In this document: one piece after another, positions 7,867 through 15,749 of the stretch
Numbering within the stretch: position 1 is the stretch's first letter
Layout: every line of letters begins with the position of its first letter
Assembly (NCBI RefSeq): GCF_003664035.1
Contig: NZ_RCCK01000010.1
Span: 992,001-1,056,000 of the forward strand
Direction of reading: 5' to 3'
Source of the DNA: Pedobacter alluvionis
GTDB lineage: Bacteria > Bacteroidota > Bacteroidia > Sphingobacteriales > Sphingobacteriaceae
DNA: 64,000 bases
Notes under the pieces: model-generated
Database searches by the model: none
Seen by the model: only the letters and a program-made list of their open reading frames with translations
Told to the model about the DNA's origin: nothing
Made by a program: the position numbers and the translations under genes

Positions 7867-8913
7867 ATGGCATTTTCAGGTATAATTGAGCTATTAGGCA
7901 TAAAAGAATTAGCAGAATACAACACTGATGCCTTCACTAAGGAAGTAACTGATTTTAAATATAAAGTTAACCAGTGCGCCCAATTATATCCACCGCAAGA
8001 AGTAGGCAATATTTTTGTTTATAACTTTAGAGATTATTGCTATATACAGTCAATATCTTTAAAGAACTTAATAACGTTCCTTCGTCAGTTACAAATTGAA
8101 ATATTAAGACTAACAGATTTTAATATCAGATGTGCATTAACTGAAGGGCAGTTGGGTTTTGAGGTAATAAAAGAAGGTGGTTTAAGTGATAGTCTTGACG
8201 ACCTCATTACCACAGAAACAGTTGAAAATATCAATCAAGAAAACATAACCTATATAAGAAACATTGAGTATAGTGACACACCTGCTAGACTTTATGGTAT
8301 TATAGAGAGGTTTAAGGGCATTGGCATATTCCTCGATCAAGACTTGATTGAATCACGAATTTCTCAAGAATTTTTAAATAAAGTAAAGAAGGAATTTTGC
8401 TTCGACAATTACTATTTGTCGGAAGCTCACAAGTTTAGGTACGAACATTTTATTGATTGCTGTATAAATTCTACTCAGTATTCAGAGGTGTTTGATTTAG
8501 AGAGTATTATGCAAAGAATACCGCAATCTGCTGCAAAACAACCGAAATTTAGCAGATATTATATTCCATTGTTGATAAATTTCGTCATCAGTTATGATCT
8601 TGAAAACTTTACACATCAAGACTATAAGAAATTTTTTGAACCGCTTCTTACAAAAATAAAGGGAATTGTTGGCCACGAATTAGTACTTGGTGCCATACTA
8701 AACAAATTTTTTGAGCCGGCATATCTCCATGAGTTTAAAATGGATACAGAACCTAAGCGCTTGGTTTTTGAAATGCAAAAGAAAATTGCTTTTTCAAAGA
8801 TAGCTTACGCTATATTGAACGATGAGTCAAAAAATATCCAGGTACCACGCGAAATTCTACCATATTCGCGCAAAAAAAATATTAAGCAAAGATTATTTGA
8901 ATTGGCTGGTTGA
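7867..8913 (+). CDS. Unknown protein, possibly nucleotidyl-cyclase-like fold
   Basis: A 348-residue cytoplasmic protein immediately after the protease. I do not recognise a named family. The stretch at residues 49-100 (IFVYNFRDYCYIQSI, then LITFLRQLQIEIL, then IRCALTEGQLGF) has the order strand, helix, R-x-A-x-x-x-G seen in class III nucleotidyl-cyclase-like domains (typically FSD...RGAI-x-G). The aspartate D57 aligns with a metal ligand, but other ligands are not evident. The C-terminal half is helical and basic at its end (PYSRKKNIKQRL). The function is unknown. Its tight pairing suggests it is regulator or partner of the protease. Confidence 0.55.
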   Translation: MAFSGIIELLGIKELAEYNTDAFTKEVTDFKYKVNQCAQLYPPQEVGNIFVYNFRDYCYIQSISLKNLITFLRQLQIEILRLTDFNIRCALTEGQLGFEVIKEGGLSDSLDDLITTETVENINQENITYIRNIEYSDTPARLYGIIERFKGIGIFLDQDLIESRISQEFLNKVKKEFCFDNYYLSEAHKFRYEHFIDCCINSTQYSEVFDLESIMQRIPQSAAKQPKFSRYYIPLLINFVISYDLENFTHQDYKKFFEPLLTKIKGIVGHELVLGAILNKFFEPAYLHEFKMDTEPKRLVFEMQKKIAFSKIAYAILNDESKNIQVPREILPYSRKKNIKQRLFELAG

Positions 8914-9565
8914 AATGTTAAAATAAGTATACTTTGCAAAATTGAGCCTGGTTTATAATGTCGTACCGCCTTTTAAAAATTCTACAGATATTTCAGTACG
9001 ATGGTTGATCTACGGCTGGTGATGTAAAAATTTTTGATTTTTGTAATTCCATTAGGAGTTTTGCAAGAACTGTTTAATTTAGGAAATTTCAATAAAGGGG
9101 GGGCATCTATCTTTCCGTATTTCAGGAAATTGAAAAACCTGTGAAAACAGTAAAGATGTCTGGTCTTTCTGCATCTAAAGTGCTTATTCTCATTCTAAAT
9201 CATTTTAGTGCCAGATTTATTCATTGTGATAAAATCTGGGAGTTTTTTAGCTCTTATTTTTAATAATTCAGCTGGTTTAATGAAAAAGATGCAGTTTGTC
9301 AACAAACTTACAGATCTTAAAAGCCGTTGAAAATTCTAGCCTGCCCGAAGGTATGACGGTTTTGAAAAATAAATCTCCAGAAGGACGCATTAAGCATTGA
9401 CTTTTTAATAGCGTGTTGGTAATGTCTGGCATTTCAGCAAAAATGTCTATCCGTTCCACATTTAAGCTGTCGCCCTGAATAGTGGTGTTATTGGTCCAAC
9501 TCAATGTCTGAGTCAGCCAAAACTCAGCCATCATATTTTATCAAAGATAATTTGGATAGTTAATA
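8914..9565. other. Gene-poor stretch between island and ars operon
   Basis: About 650 bases with no convincing gene. A hairpin, CCAGATTT (9211-9218) with AAATCTGG (9232-9239) followed by TTTTTT, could terminate plus-strand transcription, though it lies 300 bases past the cyclase-like gene. An 85-codon open frame on the minus strand (9277-9534) has a plausible N-terminus (MMAEFWLTQTLSW), but I cannot place it in a family and it may be a chance frame. Confidence 0.4.
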
Positions 9566-9585
9566 ATTAATCGTAATATTGCAAT
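9566..9585 (+). promoter_or_regulatory. Candidate ArsR operator upstream of arsR
   Basis: ATTAATCGTAATATTGCAAT lies six bases before the arsR start and is nearly repeated (17 of 20 positions) before the second gene of the operon. Its core has ArsR-operator character, with AT-rich half-sites around TAATATT. Because it overlaps an earlier in-frame ATG (9579), it supports starting arsR at 9591. Confidence 0.55.
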
Positions 9586-9590
9586 GCATT

Positions 9591-9920
9591 ATGGGACTTA
9601 CAAAATCAGAAATATTCACCGATGAGCAGAACCAGCTTTCGACTTTGCTGAAAGCGATTGCACATCCTGCGCGTATCGCTATCCTGCAACGGATCATCAT
9701 TTCCAATACGTGTATTTGCGGGGATCTGGTAGGAGAGCTGGGCTTGGCGCAGGCAACAATTTCTCAGCATTTGAAAGAACTTAAAACTGCTGGAATTATA
9801 CAGGGTACAATTGAAGGGGTTAGTGTTTGCTACTGCATCAATCCCAAGACCTGGAAATTACTGGAAGATCAGCTGGGCGCATTTTTAGGCTCCTATAAAG
9901 GCGAAACCAGCTGCTGTTAA
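9591..9920 (+). CDS. arsR: ArsR-family metalloregulator (arsenite-responsive)
   Basis: A 109-residue winged-helix repressor that should release DNA on binding As(III). The helix-turn-helix reads LVGELGLAQATISQHLKELK (about residues 43-62). The thiolate site is likely TCICGDL just before it, where ArsR proteins carry the inducer-binding CxC in helix alpha-3. The wing is IEGVSVCYCIN, and the protein ends in a Cys pair (TSCC). It heads the arsenic operon. The candidate operator overlaps its start region, indicating autoregulation. Confidence 0.93.
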   Translation: MGLTKSEIFTDEQNQLSTLLKAIAHPARIAILQRIIISNTCICGDLVGELGLAQATISQHLKELKTAGIIQGTIEGVSVCYCINPKTWKLLEDQLGAFLGSYKGETSCC

Positions 9921-9935
9921 CCTTTTTTTATTTAC

Positions 9936-9955
9936 ATTAATCGTTAAATTGCAAT
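9936..9955 (+). promoter_or_regulatory. Second candidate ArsR operator
   Basis: ATTAATCGTTAAATTGCAAT ends three bases before the DUF6428 start and closely copies the element upstream of arsR. It may provide a second control point for the resistance genes, independent of arsR transcription. Confidence 0.5.
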
Positions 9956-9958
9956 ATT

Positions 9959-10528
9959 ATGGAGACTACAGAACTAACCAATTGGCAAACGTTTAAAGCC
10001 ACATTAGAACAACATCCGGAGCTGACCCTGCAATTCCAGTATGCGGAAGGCAAATGGGTAGATGCGTCTTATCACATTACTGAGATTAAACAGGCGCCGA
10101 TTGTATCGGTTGATTGCGGAGGAAAGATGAATACCTGGACGGAGATCATCGTACAGCTTTGGGAGCCATTGGTACAGGAGAGCGAAAGAGCCATGCAGGT
10201 AAGTAAAGCGCTATCCATTGTAACGCTCGTTGAAAAATCCTTACCACTTAACCCGCTGGGTACAGTTAAAATAGAGTTTGGAAACTCTCAGTTTGATACC
10301 AGACAGATGTATCCCGGTGAATTCATCATTGAAGGCGACAATTTGATCGTTAACCTTGTGCCTGATTTTACGCAGTGTAAAGCCATCGGTCGCGGGGGAA
10401 GCTGCGGAACAACCGATACTGGTGAAGAGTGTTGCACTCCGTTAGTGAAGCAAGAAAAACCAAAGTTACAAATGCTGAACCTTGCCGATGCCGGACAGCG
10501 TTGTGAACCGGGTTCAGGCTGCTGTTAA
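9959..10528 (+). CDS. DUF6428 family protein of arsenic operon
   Basis: A 189-residue protein matching DUF6428, a Bacteroidota family recurrently located in ars operons. The N-terminal domain (TNWQTFKATLEQHPELTLQF to about residue 130) is a soluble alpha/beta unit. The C-terminal tail is rich in cysteine: SCGTTDTGEECC, then RCEPGSGCC at the very end, which suggests thiol ligation of arsenite. The role (chaperone, sensor or scavenger) is not established. It is preceded by its own copy of the putative ArsR operator, and the acetyltransferase gene starts 7 bases after it. Confidence 0.85.
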   Translation: METTELTNWQTFKATLEQHPELTLQFQYAEGKWVDASYHITEIKQAPIVSVDCGGKMNTWTEIIVQLWEPLVQESERAMQVSKALSIVTLVEKSLPLNPLGTVKIEFGNSQFDTRQMYPGEFIIEGDNLIVNLVPDFTQCKAIGRGGSCGTTDTGEECCTPLVKQEKPKLQMLNLADAGQRCEPGSGCC

Positions 10529-10535
10529 ATAGCGT

Positions 10536-11027
10536 ATGGAGATCATCGAGTTACTACAGGGCCATTGGGAATCGGTAAGGACTATTTACCTGCATGGCAT
10601 TGCGACGAAGCAGGCAACCTTTCAGACAGCAGCGCCAAGCTGGGAAGAGTGGGACAAGGGCCACTTGCCCAGCCTTCGATATGTTGCTGTCATTGAAGAT
10701 GATATTGCCGGCTGGGCGGCGCTTTCTCCGGTTTCTTCAAGATGCGTGTATGCCGGAGTAGCGGAGGTAAGTGTTTATATCCATGAAGGACACCGGGCTA
10801 AAGGGGTTGGTACAGCGCTTTTACAAAGGCTGATTAGCGAAAGTGAGCAGGATAACATCTGGACATTGCAGTCGGGCATTTTTCCGGAGAATGTGGCGAG
10901 CATAGCCTTGCATGAAAGGCTTGGCTTTAGAAAAATAGGGTACAGGGAAAAGATCGGTAAAATGGACGGGGTATGGCGGGACACGGTGCTGATGGAAAGA
11001 AGAAGTAAAATAACAGGACAAGATTAA
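10536..11027 (+). CDS. GNAT acetyltransferase, ArsN/PAT-like
   Basis: A 163-residue GNAT enzyme related to phosphinothricin acetyltransferases and the ArsN group found in ars operons. The acetyl-CoA loop is visible as HRAKGVGTAL (about 88-97). The final motif SIALHERLGFRKIGYREKIG (about 121-140) is characteristic of the PAT/ArsN branch. ArsN1 members can acetylate organoarsenicals. Whether this one does so, or acts on phosphinothricin-like amines, cannot be told from sequence. It lies between DUF6428 and arsC with gaps of 7 bases on both sides, so it belongs to the operon. Confidence 0.85.
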   Translation: MEIIELLQGHWESVRTIYLHGIATKQATFQTAAPSWEEWDKGHLPSLRYVAVIEDDIAGWAALSPVSSRCVYAGVAEVSVYIHEGHRAKGVGTALLQRLISESEQDNIWTLQSGIFPENVASIALHERLGFRKIGYREKIGKMDGVWRDTVLMERRSKITGQD

Positions 11028-11034
11028 CAATAAA

Positions 11035-11454
11035 ATGAAGAAAATATTAGTACTCTGCACAGGAAACAGTTGCAGGAGCCAGCTGGCAGAAGGTTATTTG
11101 AGGCATTTTGCCGGAGATCAGGCAGAAATTTACAGTGCCGGAATTGAAACCCATGGTGTTAACCCAAAAGCCATACAGGTGATGGCTGAAGACCATATCG
11201 ATATTTCAGGGCATACCTCTAACCATGTAGATGAATACCAGGAGATTGACTTTGATGCGGTGATCACCGTTTGTGACAATGCCAACGAAGCCTGTCCTTT
11301 CTTTCCCGGAAAAGTGGAACGTTTCCACTACAATTTCCCTGACCCGGCAAAAGCTACGGGAACACCTGAGGAAGTAATGGATGAATTCCGGCGCGTGCGC
11401 GATATGATCAAGGCCTATTCCCTGGATTTTGTCAATCAGTACTTAAACAAATAG
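11035..11454 (+). CDS. arsC: Arsenate reductase, thioredoxin-coupled LMWP type
   Basis: A 139-residue arsenate reductase of the low-molecular-weight tyrosine-phosphatase fold. The P-loop is CTGNSCRS, with nucleophile Cys8 and the conserved Arg14. The redox pair is Cys80 and Cys87 ([12 protein letters not shown]). Asp105 in FPDPAKATG is the general acid. This Cys triad is that of the thioredoxin-dependent class, so reducing power should come from thioredoxin rather than glutaredoxin. It reduces As(V) to As(III) in the cytoplasm for export by the Acr3 protein encoded 3 bases downstream. Confidence 0.95.
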   Translation: MKKILVLCTGNSCRSQLAEGYLRHFAGDQAEIYSAGIETHGVNPKAIQVMAEDHIDISGHTSNHVDEYQEIDFDAVITVCDNANEACPFFPGKVERFHYNFPDPAKATGTPEEVMDEFRRVRDMIKAYSLDFVNQYLNK

Positions 11455-11456
11455 CC

Positions 11457-12536
11457 ATGAGTGCAAACAATTGCGCTCCGGTAGCTGAACGTAAGAAACT
11501 GGGTTTTTTGGACCGTTATTTAACGCTGTGGATTTTTATAGCGATGGCGATTGGTGTAGGTATCGGGTATTTTATCCCATCCTCATCGGGCTTTATCAAT
11601 TCCTTTTCAAGCGGTACAACCAACATTCCACTAGCGATTGGCCTGATCCTGATGATGTACCCGCCGCTTGCCAAAGTGAAATACGAAAAGATGGGGGAAG
11701 TATTCAAAGACACCAGGGTGCTAAGCGTTTCTCTGGTATTAAATTGGGTCATCGGCCCGCTATTGATGTTTTTTCTGGCCATTACTTTTTTAAGGGATTA
11801 CCCGGAATACATGGTGGGGCTGATTCTGATCGGTCTTGCGCGCTGCATCGCTATGGTAGTAGTATGGAACGAACTGGCGGAAGGCAACCGGGAATATGCC
11901 GCCGGACTCATTGCGCTGAACAGTATTTTCCAGGTGCTGTTGTATAGTGTTTTCGCCTACGTTTTCATTACCGTATTGCCCCCTTATTTTGGACTTAAGA
12001 GCCTTGAAGTGAATATAACCATTGGTGAAATTGCGAAAAGCGTGGGCATTTACTTAGGACTGCCTTTTGCCATGGGTATCATCAGCAGGTATACACTGAT
12101 CAAGCTCAAGGGAGAAGATTGGTTCCAGAACAAGTTCGTGCCATTCATATCGCCCATTACTTTGATTGCTTTGCTGTTTACCATTGTCATCATGTTCAGC
12201 TTGAAAGGTAACCTGATCGTGCAGATACCAATGGATGTAGTTCGTATTGCGATACCACTGGTGATCTACTTTTCGATCATGTTTGTCATCAGCTTTTTTG
12301 CGGGCAAATACTTCGGGGCAGATTATTCCAGAAGTACTTCCATAGCTTTTACGGCAACCGGGAATAATTTCGAGCTGGCCATTCCTGTGGCCATTGGCGT
12401 ATTCGGCATCAATTCCGGTCAGGCTTTTGCCGGTGTCATCGGGCCTTTGGTTGAAGTTCCTGCACTCATCGCCCTGGTAAACCTGGCTTTTTGGTTCAGG
12501 AAAAAGTATTATACAGTTCAGGAAACTACAAACTAA
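11457..12536 (+). CDS. acr3: Acr3-family arsenite efflux transporter
   Basis: A 359-residue inner-membrane protein with about ten hydrophobic segments, of the Acr3 (BART superfamily) arsenite exporters. The signature [16 protein letters not shown] carries the essential cysteine (Cys130) in the fourth transmembrane helix. The later [20 protein letters not shown] stretch is also typical. The enzyme expels As(III) using the proton gradient. It follows arsC by 2 bases and completes a standard resistance operon. It is of normal length and appears intact. Confidence 0.95.
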   Translation: MSANNCAPVAERKKLGFLDRYLTLWIFIAMAIGVGIGYFIPSSSGFINSFSSGTTNIPLAIGLILMMYPPLAKVKYEKMGEVFKDTRVLSVSLVLNWVIGPLLMFFLAITFLRDYPEYMVGLILIGLARCIAMVVVWNELAEGNREYAAGLIALNSIFQVLLYSVFAYVFITVLPPYFGLKSLEVNITIGEIAKSVGIYLGLPFAMGIISRYTLIKLKGEDWFQNKFVPFISPITLIALLFTIVIMFSLKGNLIVQIPMDVVRIAIPLVIYFSIMFVISFFAGKYFGADYSRSTSIAFTATGNNFELAIPVAIGVFGINSGQAFAGVIGPLVEVPALIALVNLAFWFRKKYYTVQETTN

Positions 12537-12560
12537 ATTCACTCAGAGACATTTATCACG

Positions 12561-13299
12561 ATGAAAATCGCACTCTTTTCAGATATCCATGCCAACCTTC
12601 TGGCTTTTCAGGCCATGTTGCAGGATATGGACGGCCAAAAGCCAGACGCAGTCTATTGCCTTGGGGGATTTGGTTGGATACCACATTTATCCCAATGAAG
12701 TGATCGATGAGATCCGAAGACGCGGGATTGCGACTTTAAAAGGGAATCACGATGAAAAGGTCGAAAATATCATTAGCCGGCCTGATCGCTTGAACGAGTC
12801 GGGTAAGAAATATGCCTATCACCTGATTCGGGAGGATAACAGGGAATACCTGAAAACACTTCCGGCTCATATTAAGTTGGAATACGTGTTGAACGGTGAA
12901 AAATTAAACCTTGTTTTTGCGCACGGCAGTACCAGGAGTATCGACGAGTATGTGCTTATCGATACGGATGAACAATATGTGATAGACATGATGGAAGAAG
13001 CCGATGCCGATCTGCTTTTCGTTGGACATTCACATAAGCCATATCATCGTACCATACCAACTTCAGATTGAGCCTTCAGGCATGTAGTCAATCCGGGCTC
13101 TGTTGGCAAGCCTAAAGATGGCGATCCAAGAGGGTGTTATGCAATACTGAGCATAGATAAAAATTCTTCGAACTCAAATAGCGAAAGCATTAAAGTTGAG
13201 TTCAGAAGAGTTGAATACGATGTGGAGACATCTGCAAAATCTATTCAAGACAGTCCGTTGCCAGATGAGTTTGCACAGGCATTAAGAATAGCAAGATAA
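12561..13299 (+). pseudogene. Metallophosphoesterase, broken by one frameshift and one stop
   Basis: The N-terminus MKIALFSDIHANLLAFQAML carries the DxH metal motif. The frame is then lost in a G-run at about 12662-12666 (one extra G in what should read CLGDLVGY). In the shifted frame the rest follows: DLVGYHIYPN, GNHDEK, FAHGSTR and GHSHKP, all conserved metallophosphoesterase motifs. A TGA at 13069-13071 then interrupts the C-terminus, which resumes in frame as AFRHVVNPGSVGKP and runs to 13299. If both lesions are real the gene is inactive. A sequencing slip in the G-run could explain the first. It follows acr3 and was probably the last gene of that operon. Confidence 0.85.
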
Positions 13300-13499
13300 A
13301 AGCCACGCCTGGCTTATTTACCAGTAAATATAGATCAATATGCACAGGAGCTGAGCTAAGGTTAGTATCGCTCATGTGAATAAGACCAGATTATCCGGAC
13401 AACATAATCTAATCTCACAGATAGCCCCTGGGATTTGAAATAAAAATGAATCCGGTTTTTCAATAAGAAGTACGAACTTTAACCAAACCTTCGATAACC

Positions 13500-13589
13500 A
13501 TGTTTCAAAAGATCGTAAATACTGATACAGATCGCACCACAATCATCATCCGATTAATGGTGGGAGCGGTTTTTTTTATTTCCTATTGA
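13500..13589 (+). pseudogene. DoxX-family N-terminal fragment
   Basis: The 29 codons from ATG 13500 (MFQKIVNTDTDRTTIIIRLM, then VGAVFF) match the start of Bacteroidota DoxX membrane proteins, which normally run to about 130-150 residues. Similarity stops at the point where a dispersed AT-rich repeat begins (13571), and a stop follows. This looks like a gene truncated by the repeat's insertion or by deletion. Confidence 0.55.
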
Positions 13590-13622
13590 TTTGCGCTTTA
13601 TTAAGAATAATTAATTTATTGA
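13571..13622. repeat. Short copy of dispersed AT-rich repeat (family A)
   Basis: TTTTTTATTTCCTATTGATT followed by an AATTAATTTATT block is shared with longer copies at about 15475-15592 and 46247-46382. The hairpin half of the longer copies is missing here. Confidence 0.55.
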
Positions 13623-13655
13623 TTTGATTAATAGTGTTTTCTAGATTAAACAGAA

Positions 13656-13685
13656 AAGCCGTATCAATTTTTTTTGATACGGCTT
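13656..13685. terminator. Terminator of the DRGH nuclease gene
   Basis: AAGCCGTATCAA (13656-13667) and TTGATACGGCTT (13674-13685) are perfect complements around a T-rich loop. It lies 65 bases beyond the stop of the minus-strand nuclease gene. Confidence 0.75.
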
Positions 13686-13750
13686 GTTTATGGGATGCAA
13701 CTTTCGCCTTTGTAGGGATAATAGCTATATCCTTAAATTAATAATTGGTT

Positions 13751-15181
13751 TTAGTTGCCAGGATCTTTCACTTTCTCCACCACATCCTGTATGTTCTGCG
13801 GTAAATTTGAAAGTAAATTATAACCCGTTGTACTTTCTATATCGCGAACAGACACAATATAGTTCTTCCAGCTTGGATTTGTGCTGTTGATGTTGGGTGT
13901 GTTGATGGCAATAACCCTTGTCGAACTACTCACGCGGCTGATATCATGATCTCCCGTTTTTAGAAGTACTGCCACTTTCCATACGTTTGCCGGAACGGTT
14001 ACTTTGCCATTGTTGATGGTGTTCACTACCGATGCGCTTGCCGAACCGATGCCGCCTGTGCCATAACTTCCCATGATCACATAAACCTCGTATCCGTTCA
14101 ATGCCTGGGTGCGGAGATAGCTTTCAAAAGATTCCCATGTTTTCTGGTTGTTTTTCGGCGCCTGAGGGATCATGTTGGTCATCAGGAAAGTTGCTGAATT
14201 GGCAGTATTTGAGCTTGTACGGTCACCGCTTGGACAGTTATGCCCCCTGTCAAAACCGGAATCTGAATAGCTGTTGCTCTGTACCTGGTACCAATTTGCC
14301 GGCAGGCCTGTAAATGAAGCGAAATCGTTTTTTCTGCTTGCTGCACCAGTAAAGTTGTTCGGATCCAGGTGCCAGCTTACCCAGTTCGGTGTTCCGCGGG
14401 TCATGCTGTAACTCTCGGTATAATATTTTTGATCGATCAGGTAATTTTCTGCTGAAACCAGGTTGGCCGTAGCGCCTGATGGGTTGCCGAAAAGTAGGTT
14501 GGAATTATCGCCGCCTGCCGGTGGTGCGTCCGCACCTGCATCCGGTGTGCCTCTTCCGGGGCTTGCTGTGGAGCCATCGTTATCCACAGGATCCGTATCC
14601 GCTCCACCTACGGTAATGCCCGGATCACCTGTACCTTTAAAGATGATATCATCGATATTGATCCTGGTTGTACCGGCTTTTTTGATCTGAAAGCGTATTT
14701 TGCCTGTTGTGGCCACTTTGAATGAATCGGTCACCAGTGTGGTGCTGGTTTCTGTAATATCCGTACCTAACTGCGTGAAGGTTTTACCGCCATCGGTAGA
14801 AGCCAGAAGCTGCCAGGTTGAAATGGCGTCTGTTCCATATTTAGCATGCGAAACGTAAATCATTTGAGTGCCTGCGATATCAAAGTTCATGGACAGGTAA
14901 CCTGTTCTTAAGCGGACAGACTTCGCTCCGTCCCTGGCATCAGCTGCAAGATTGCCCAGCAGCGCATCGCTTAATGTCCATTTGCCGGTTAGTAGCTGAA
15001 CACTATCTAATGTATAAGAGCCTTTGCTGCCGGATTCGAAAGTCTCCGTTATGGCATAAGCCATTGGCGCTTTTGGTGTTGTTGTTGGTGTTTCATCTCC
15101 GATGCTTGTTTTTTTTGAACAGGAGGATAGGATCAGGATGCCGATAAATCCTGAATAGGTAAGGATGTTTTTTAATTTCAT
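13751..15181 (-). CDS. Secreted lipoprotein DNA/RNA non-specific endonuclease
   Basis: A 476-residue exported nuclease. It begins with a lipoprotein signal (MKLKNILTYSGFIGILILSS, cysteine next), so it should be anchored to a membrane surface. Residues 45-190 form a beta-sandwich-like domain (ETFESGSKGSYTL to RINIDDIIFKG), then a low-complexity Gly/Asp/Pro linker. From about residue 230 follows the NucA/NUC1 nuclease domain, with the catalytic motif DRGHNCPSGDRT at about 309-320. His in DRGH is the general base, and the Asn in NNQKTWESFE binds the metal. Such enzymes degrade extracellular DNA and RNA for nutrition or biofilm turnover. It is a single-gene unit ending in a strong terminator. Confidence 0.92.
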   Translation of the reverse strand: MKLKNILTYSGFIGILILSSCSKKTSIGDETPTTTPKAPMAYAITETFESGSKGSYTLDSVQLLTGKWTLSDALLGNLAADARDGAKSVRLRTGYLSMNFDIAGTQMIYVSHAKYGTDAISTWQLLASTDGGKTFTQLGTDITETSTTLVTDSFKVATTGKIRFQIKKAGTTRINIDDIIFKGTGDPGITVGGADTDPVDNDGSTASPGRGTPDAGADAPPAGGDNSNLLFGNPSGATANLVSAENYLIDQKYYTESYSMTRGTPNWVSWHLDPNNFTGAASRKNDFASFTGLPANWYQVQSNSYSDSGFDRGHNCPSGDRTSSNTANSATFLMTNMIPQAPKNNQKTWESFESYLRTQALNGYEVYVIMGSYGTGGIGSASASVVNTINNGKVTVPANVWKVAVLLKTGDHDISRVSSSTRVIAINTPNINSTNPSWKNYIVSVRDIESTTGYNLLSNLPQNIQDVVEKVKDPGN

Positions 15182-15429
15182 GCTTTGATTTTAATGTCTA
15201 GTTGTTCGCGTTAACATAGATCATTTTTCAATGCGCCGCGAATGTATGGAGAAAAGATGTCTGTTGTGTTATGTTAATGTTAACATAAGGTGGGGTAATT
15301 GCAATTGGGTAGAATTCTGGTGTTTAATGCTCGTTTCGCCACGGTAACTACCTGTTTCACTACGTTCGATGATTGGTGTTGATTTCTTTGCCTGATTTCT
15401 TTGGCTAAATTGATGGGGAAGTCTCTATT

Positions 15430-15592
15430 AATCGGTACTTCACTGGAGTCCAAGTTTTTTAATCTTGGCTCCTGTTTTTTATTCTCTATTGATTTATGCT
15501 TTGATAAAATGATTATTATGAATAATTAATTTATTAAGTTTTGGAAAGCCCAAGTCAGCCACAACAGTTCCCAAGTGGCTAAGACTTGCGCC
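15430..15592. repeat. Dispersed repeat family A with structured hairpin (copy 2)
   Basis: This copy shares ATCGGTACTT, CAAGTTTTTTAAT, CTATTGATTT and ATTAATTTATTAAGTTTT blocks in order with 46206-46382. Its right end folds on the minus strand as GGGCGCAAGTCTTAGCCAC pairing with GTGGCTGACTTG. In the 46-kb copy the same stem keeps pairing through different bases. A MITE is inserted directly at its end. Confidence 0.7.
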
Positions 15593-15723
15593 CAATGTCA
15601 TTAAGTTAAGAGTTTTTAACACAAATGAGCACAGATAAACACGGATTTTCAAATCTGTGTGCATCCTTCCTATCTGTGGTTAAATTATTTTCTTGTGCCG
15701 TATGGCTTAACTTAATGACATTG
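15593..15723. mobile_element. 131-bp MITE with 18-bp perfect terminal inverted repeats
   Basis: The ends CAATGTCATTAAGTTAAG (15593-15610) and CTTAACTTAATGACATTG (15706-15723) are exact complements. The element is flanked by direct duplications of GACTTGCGCC (15583-15592 and 15724-15733). The related repeat copy at 46.37 kb holds the uninterrupted site, AAGACTTGCGCCAGGAAAGG, so the insertion and target duplication are both visible. One base of ambiguity at each end allows a 19-bp TIR with an 8-bp duplication instead. It has no coding capacity, so it must rely on a transposase elsewhere. Confidence 0.85.
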
Positions 15724-15749
15724 GACTTGCGCCAGGAAAGGGTGGTAAA

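Noticed and set aside
12054-12542. Minus-strand 162-codon frame opposite acr3
   Set aside because: It is antisense to a well-supported transporter gene and has no family resemblance.
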